A DNA stretch of 8,746 nucleotides from Bacillota bacterium (GTDB lineage: Bacteria; Bacillota; Clostridia; Peptostreptococcales; Anaerovoracaceae), in contig JAFRLD010000004.1 in NCBI GenBank assembly GCA_017431395.1, positions 1 to 8,746 on the forward strand, in the 5' to 3' direction. The notes below the pieces were generated by a model, which did no database searches, had not been told where the DNA came from, and saw only the letters and a program-made list of their open reading frames with translations. The position numbers and the translations under genes were made by a program. Positions 5,335 to 8,746 of the stretch are shown here, piece after piece (the stretch's first letter is position 1; the number at the start of each line of letters is the position of its first letter).

Positions 5335-6357
5335 ATGGCTATTAAAGTAGGAATCAGCGGTTTTGGACGTATTTCCCGTTTGGTTATTCGGTCAGCGATG
5401 AGCATGCCGGATATCGAGATCGCGGGCATTAACTATCGTAATGCTGATCTGGAGTATCTGGAATACATGCTCAAATACGACTCTGTATTCGGTCGCTTCC
5501 CGGTAGAACTGGGACGGTATGAAGGCGGACTCGTACTGAACGGCAAAGAAGTTCCGGTCTATAGTGAATCAAATCCATCCATGATCCCGTGGGATTCTTG
5601 CGGCGCGGAATACATCGTGGAAGGTACCGGCGCATACAACACTGCAGAGAAAGCACAGCCGCATATCGATGCAGGCGCGAAGCACGTTATCATCACAGCC
5701 CCGGCGAAGGACGATTCTCCGACATTCGTCTGCGGCGTCAATCTGGAAAAATACACATCTGACATGAAGGTCGTTTCGAACGCATCCTGTACGACGAACT
5801 GCCTGGCACCGATCTGTAAGGTCCTGGAGGACAATTTCGGGATCGATCAGGGCCTGATGGCAACGATCCACGCGGCGACATCCAAGCAGGTCACCGTCGA
5901 CAAGAGAAACATGAAGGACTGGAGAATCGGCAGATCCGCATTCAACAGCATCATCCCGACAACGACCGGCGCAGCCAAGGCGGTTGCTAAGGTCATTCCG
6001 TCCCTGAAGGGAAAAATGACCGGTTTCGCCTATCGTGTTCCGACCAATGATGTCTCCGTCGTCGACCTGAACGTTATGCTGAAGAAGCCGACCACGCTGG
6101 ATGAGATCAATGCGGCGATGAAAAAAGCTTCCGAAGGAGAACTGAAGGGCATTCTGGAATACGTCACCGACAAGTGCGTCACCATCGACTTCGTAGGCGA
6201 CACGAACACTTCGATCTTCGACGCGACCATGGGTATCGCGCTGAACGACAAGTTCTTCAAGCTGATCGCATACTATGACAATGAGTTCGGTTATGCGACC
6301 AAGGTCCTGGAGCTGATCAGACACATGTACAGCGTAGACCACAAGGACGAGAAATAA
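5335..6357 (+). CDS. gap: Glyceraldehyde-3-phosphate dehydrogenase, phosphorylating, with unusual cofactor-site residues
   Basis: Oxidises glyceraldehyde 3-phosphate with inorganic phosphate to 1,3-bisphosphoglycerate, reducing NAD(P). At 340 residues it is full length and closest in style to the E. coli GapA class (LKYDS, KDWR, GRSAFNSIIPTTTGAAKAV). Catalytic Cys152 lies in SNASCTTNC and His179 in MATIHAATS; the phosphate-site TTTGAAK and the Arg in YRVP are kept. Several NAD-site residues differ from the family. The canonical INGFGRIGR loop reads ISGFGRISR, the acidic residue after IN (Asp32 by convention) is Tyr34 followed by Arg35, and the Gly-Pro of VDGPSxKDW is Lys190-Arg191. Family knowledge links these positions to NAD over NADP choice, so altered specificity is an inference. 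The near-C-terminal WYDNE motif is YYDNEFGYA. The ATG has AGGAGG 6 nt upstream. First gene of the glycolytic run, 51 bp before pgk. Reaction class is secure, cofactor open. Confidence 0.96.
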   Translation: MAIKVGISGFGRISRLVIRSAMSMPDIEIAGINYRNADLEYLEYMLKYDSVFGRFPVELGRYEGGLVLNGKEVPVYSESNPSMIPWDSCGAEYIVEGTGAYNTAEKAQPHIDAGAKHVIITAPAKDDSPTFVCGVNLEKYTSDMKVVSNASCTTNCLAPICKVLEDNFGIDQGLMATIHAATSKQVTVDKRNMKDWRIGRSAFNSIIPTTTGAAKAVAKVIPSLKGKMTGFAYRVPTNDVSVVDLNVMLKKPTTLDEINAAMKKASEGELKGILEYVTDKCVTIDFVGDTNTSIFDATMGIALNDKFFKLIAYYDNEFGYATKVLELIRHMYSVDHKDEK

Positions 6358-6408
6358 GTTATCGTCAGACCGATATTTCCTATATAACACAGGAGGAACA
6401 GATATATC

Positions 6409-7593
6409 ATGAAGAAAACAGTCAGAGATATCGATGTTGCCGGCAAGAAATGCCTGGTCAGATGTGACTTCAACGTCCCGATGAAGGACGGCAAGATCAC
6501 CGATGATTTCCGGATCGTGTCGGCGCTTCCGACGATCCAGTATCTCATTGAGAACAAGGCATGCGTCATCCTTATGTCCCACATGGGCAAGCCGAAGGGC
6601 GAACCGAAACCGGAGCTGTCCCTGAGACCTGTCGCTGAGCGTCTGACCGAGCTGCTGGGCCAGGAAGTGAAATTCAGCTCCTGCCCGACCGTGGTCTGCG
6701 ATCACATCAGAGAGACCGCAGCTGCTCTGCAGCCGGGCGAGGTGATGCTGCTGGAGAACACCAGATACAGGAAGGAAGAGACCAAGAGCGAAGAACCGTT
6801 CACGGGCGAACTGGCATCTCTCGGAGAACTGTTCGTCAATGATGCTTTCGGTACAGCCCACAGAGATCACAGTTCCACCGCTGGTATCGCCAGATACCTG
6901 CCGACCGTTTCAGGATTCCTGATCGAGAAGGAAGTCAAGTTCCTGGGCGATGCCGTGGAATCCCCGGAGCGGCCGTTCGTAGCTATCATGGGCGGAGCCA
7001 AAGTCGGAGACAAGATCCCGGTCATCGAAAACCTGATGAAAAAGGTCGACACGATCATCATCGGCGGAGGAATGACCTACACCTTCTATAAGGCGCAGGG
7101 ATATGAGATCGGAACATCCATCCTCGATGAGGACAGCATCGAGCTCTCGAAAGAACTTCTTGCCAAGGCTGAGCAGGCCGGAGTCAAGATCATGCTGCCG
7201 GTCGATGCGGTCGTGACCGATGACTTCGAAGCGAACAACGTGATCAAGACCGTCGCGGCGACTGAGATCCCGGCGGATATGATGGGCATGGACATCGGCC
7301 CGAAGACCATCGAGCTCTATCAGGCGGCGATCGCGGAAGCGAAGACCGTTGTCTGGAACGGACCGATGGGAGTCTTCGAGAATCCGAAGTTTGAGACCGG
7401 AACGAAGGCGATCGCTCAGGCACTTGCGGACAGCGATGCTGTGACCGTCATCGGCGGCGGTGATTCCGCAGCAGCGGTCGAGCAGTTTGGACTGAAGGAT
7501 AAGATGACACACGTTTCCACCGGTGGCGGAGCCTCCATGGAATTCCTCGAGGGCAAGGTTCTGCCGGGCATCGCGTGCATCGAAGAAAAATAG
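6409..7593 (+). CDS. pgk: Phosphoglycerate kinase
   Basis: Transfers the acyl phosphate of 1,3-bisphosphoglycerate to ADP, giving 3-phosphoglycerate and ATP, the first substrate-level phosphorylation of lower glycolysis; cytosolic monomer. The 394 residues match the usual bacterial length. The N-terminal substrate domain shows [32 protein letters not shown] (usually HLGRPKG), [12 protein letters not shown] and [17 protein letters not shown]. The hinge and nucleotide domain show [46 protein letters not shown], the [13 protein letters not shown] phosphate loop and [19 protein letters not shown] at the C-terminus. All key segments are present, without frameshift. AGGAGG (6391-6396) lies 12 nt before the ATG, slightly long. 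It is 51 bp after gap and 34 bp before tpiA on the same strand, with no terminator between, so co-transcription is likely. Long antisense open frames over this gene reflect codon bias only. Confidence 0.97.
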   Translation: MKKTVRDIDVAGKKCLVRCDFNVPMKDGKITDDFRIVSALPTIQYLIENKACVILMSHMGKPKGEPKPELSLRPVAERLTELLGQEVKFSSCPTVVCDHIRETAAALQPGEVMLLENTRYRKEETKSEEPFTGELASLGELFVNDAFGTAHRDHSSTAGIARYLPTVSGFLIEKEVKFLGDAVESPERPFVAIMGGAKVGDKIPVIENLMKKVDTIIIGGGMTYTFYKAQGYEIGTSILDEDSIELSKELLAKAEQAGVKIMLPVDAVVTDDFEANNVIKTVAATEIPADMMGMDIGPKTIELYQAAIAEAKTVVWNGPMGVFENPKFETGTKAIAQALADSDAVTVIGGGDSAAAVEQFGLKDKMTHVSTGGGASMEFLEGKVLPGIACIEEK

Positions 7594-7627
7594 CATATAT
7601 TATTGTAAGAAAGTGAGGAAAGTGTTT

Positions 7628-8374
7628 ATGAGAATCCCCCTGATTGCAGGCAATTGGAAAATGTTCAAGACAAAGGCGGACGCATCAGCCTTTGCAGAAG
7701 AGTTCAAAAGTCTCTACAAGGATACGGATGTGCAGGCGGCGATCTGTGCTCCGTTCACCGACCTTGATGTCTTAGTCGAGGCGTTCCGCGGTACCGGCAT
7801 CGGCGTAGGTGCGCAGAACGTGCATTTCGCAGACGAAGGAGCTTATACCGGAGAGATCTCGGTAGCAATGCTCGAGGAGATCGGCGTGGACTTCTGCATC
7901 GTAGGCCATTCAGAGCGTCGGCAGTACTTCGCAGAGACGGATGAGACCGTGAACCTGAAGCTTAAGAAGCTGCTGGCGGGAACGATCCGTCCGATCATGT
8001 GCGTTGGAGAAAGCCTGGAGCAGAGGGATGCGGGAGCGCTCTTTGATGTAGTGCGTACACAGCTTACCGATGGACTCGCCGGGATCCCGGCAGAGGATGT
8101 TCGCCGGGTCGTCATCGCTTACGAACCGATCTGGGCAATCGGTACCGGCAGAACAGCTACCCCGGAACAGGCAGAAGAAATGTGCGCATTCATCCGCCAG
8201 GTCCTGATCGAACTGTACGATGAGGATACCGCAGACGAGATGATCCTGCAGTATGGCGGCAGCGTGAAGCCGGCGAACGCGACCGAGATCATGAACATGG
8301 ATGAGATCGATGGAGCTCTAGTCGGAGGAGCGAGCCTGAAGCCCGCAGACCTGATGGCGATCATTGATTTTTAA
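7628..8374 (+). CDS. tpiA: Triosephosphate isomerase
   Basis: Interconverts dihydroxyacetone phosphate and glyceraldehyde 3-phosphate, feeding the GAPDH encoded upstream; a cytosolic dimer with a TIM-barrel fold. The product is 248 residues, the family norm. Catalytic residues are all present: Asn9 and Lys11 in AGNWKM, His94 in IVGHSERRQYF, and Glu166 in the signature AYEPIWAIGTGRTAT, which includes flexible loop 6. The phosphate-binding segments LQYGGSVKPAN and GALVGGASLKPADL are intact. The frame stays open upstream into the end of pgk, but the true start is ATG 7628: the protein begins MRIPLIAGNWKMF, and TGAGGA (7614-7619) supplies a ribosome binding site about 8-9 nt upstream. In-frame GTG codons at 7613 and 7622 overlap or crowd that site. 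It lies 34 bp after pgk and 30 bp before eno. Confidence 0.97.
   Translation: MRIPLIAGNWKMFKTKADASAFAEEFKSLYKDTDVQAAICAPFTDLDVLVEAFRGTGIGVGAQNVHFADEGAYTGEISVAMLEEIGVDFCIVGHSERRQYFAETDETVNLKLKKLLAGTIRPIMCVGESLEQRDAGALFDVVRTQLTDGLAGIPAEDVRRVVIAYEPIWAIGTGRTATPEQAEEMCAFIRQVLIELYDEDTADEMILQYGGSVKPANATEIMNMDEIDGALVGGASLKPADLMAIIDF

Positions 8375-8746
<372 letters not shown>

Noticed and set aside
5569..6870. A 433-codon open frame on the minus strand across gap and pgk
   Set aside because: It is antisense to two unmistakable glycolytic genes, its translation has no recognisable domain, and it lacks a fitting ribosome binding site. Codon bias in the sense genes suppresses stops in this frame.
6910..7596. 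A 228-codon minus-strand open frame opposite pgk
   Set aside because: Antisense shadow of pgk, rich in Arg, Asp and His as expected of reversed GC-biased codons, with no family resemblance.
7523..7627. An upstream in-frame extension of tpiA into the end of pgk
   Set aside because: The extra residues are out-of-frame pgk sequence; triosephosphate isomerases begin at the MRIPLIAGNWKMF equivalent, and the ribosome binding site lies just before ATG 7628.

Overview
The window looks like ordinary chromosome from a mid-GC, Gram-positive-type anaerobe, most likely a member of the Clostridia (Bacillota). This rests on strong AGGAGG-type ribosome binding sites before nearly every gene, an rpoN gene directly upstream of a gap-pgk-tpiA-eno glycolytic cluster (a clostridial arrangement), a clostridial-style SEC-C protein and compact spacing. 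The family cannot be fixed from this sequence alone. I see no mobile element, CRISPR array, RNA gene or phage signal. No gene-free stretch exceeds about 135 bases.

Layout. (1) Bases 1-1551, plus strand: the 3' part of an RdgB/HAM1-type XTP/dITP pyrophosphatase, followed 3 bp later by a YihY/BrkB-family membrane protein. (2) Bases 1551-1603: a strong intrinsic terminator that can work in both directions between convergent genes. (3) Bases 1610-3116, minus strand: a two-gene unit, homoserine dehydrogenase (without the usual C-terminal ACT domain) then a small SEC-C zinc-motif protein. (4) Bases 3117-3252: a divergent promoter region. (5) Bases 3253-3729, plus strand: TrmL-type tRNA 2'-O-methyltransferase. 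(6) Bases 3819-5258: sigma-54 (RpoN) with its own promoter. (7) Bases 5335-8746: gap, pgk, tpiA and the 5' part of eno, all plus strand, separated by 30-51 bp and each with its own ribosome binding site.

How they work together. gap, pgk and tpiA encode consecutive triose-phosphate steps of lower glycolysis and eno a later one, so they are probably co-transcribed. Two genes commonly found in this cluster in Firmicutes are absent: cggR (the central glycolytic repressor, usually between rpoN and gap) and a phosphoglycerate mutase gene (usually between tpiA and eno). The most interesting molecular feature is in GAPDH: the positions that normally select NAD over NADP (Asp32 and the Gly/Leu187-Pro188 pair) are replaced by Tyr-Arg and Lys-Arg, suggesting altered or relaxed cofactor use. 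I did not find a clear, wholly new biological system; the findings are specific deviations within recognisable housekeeping genes.
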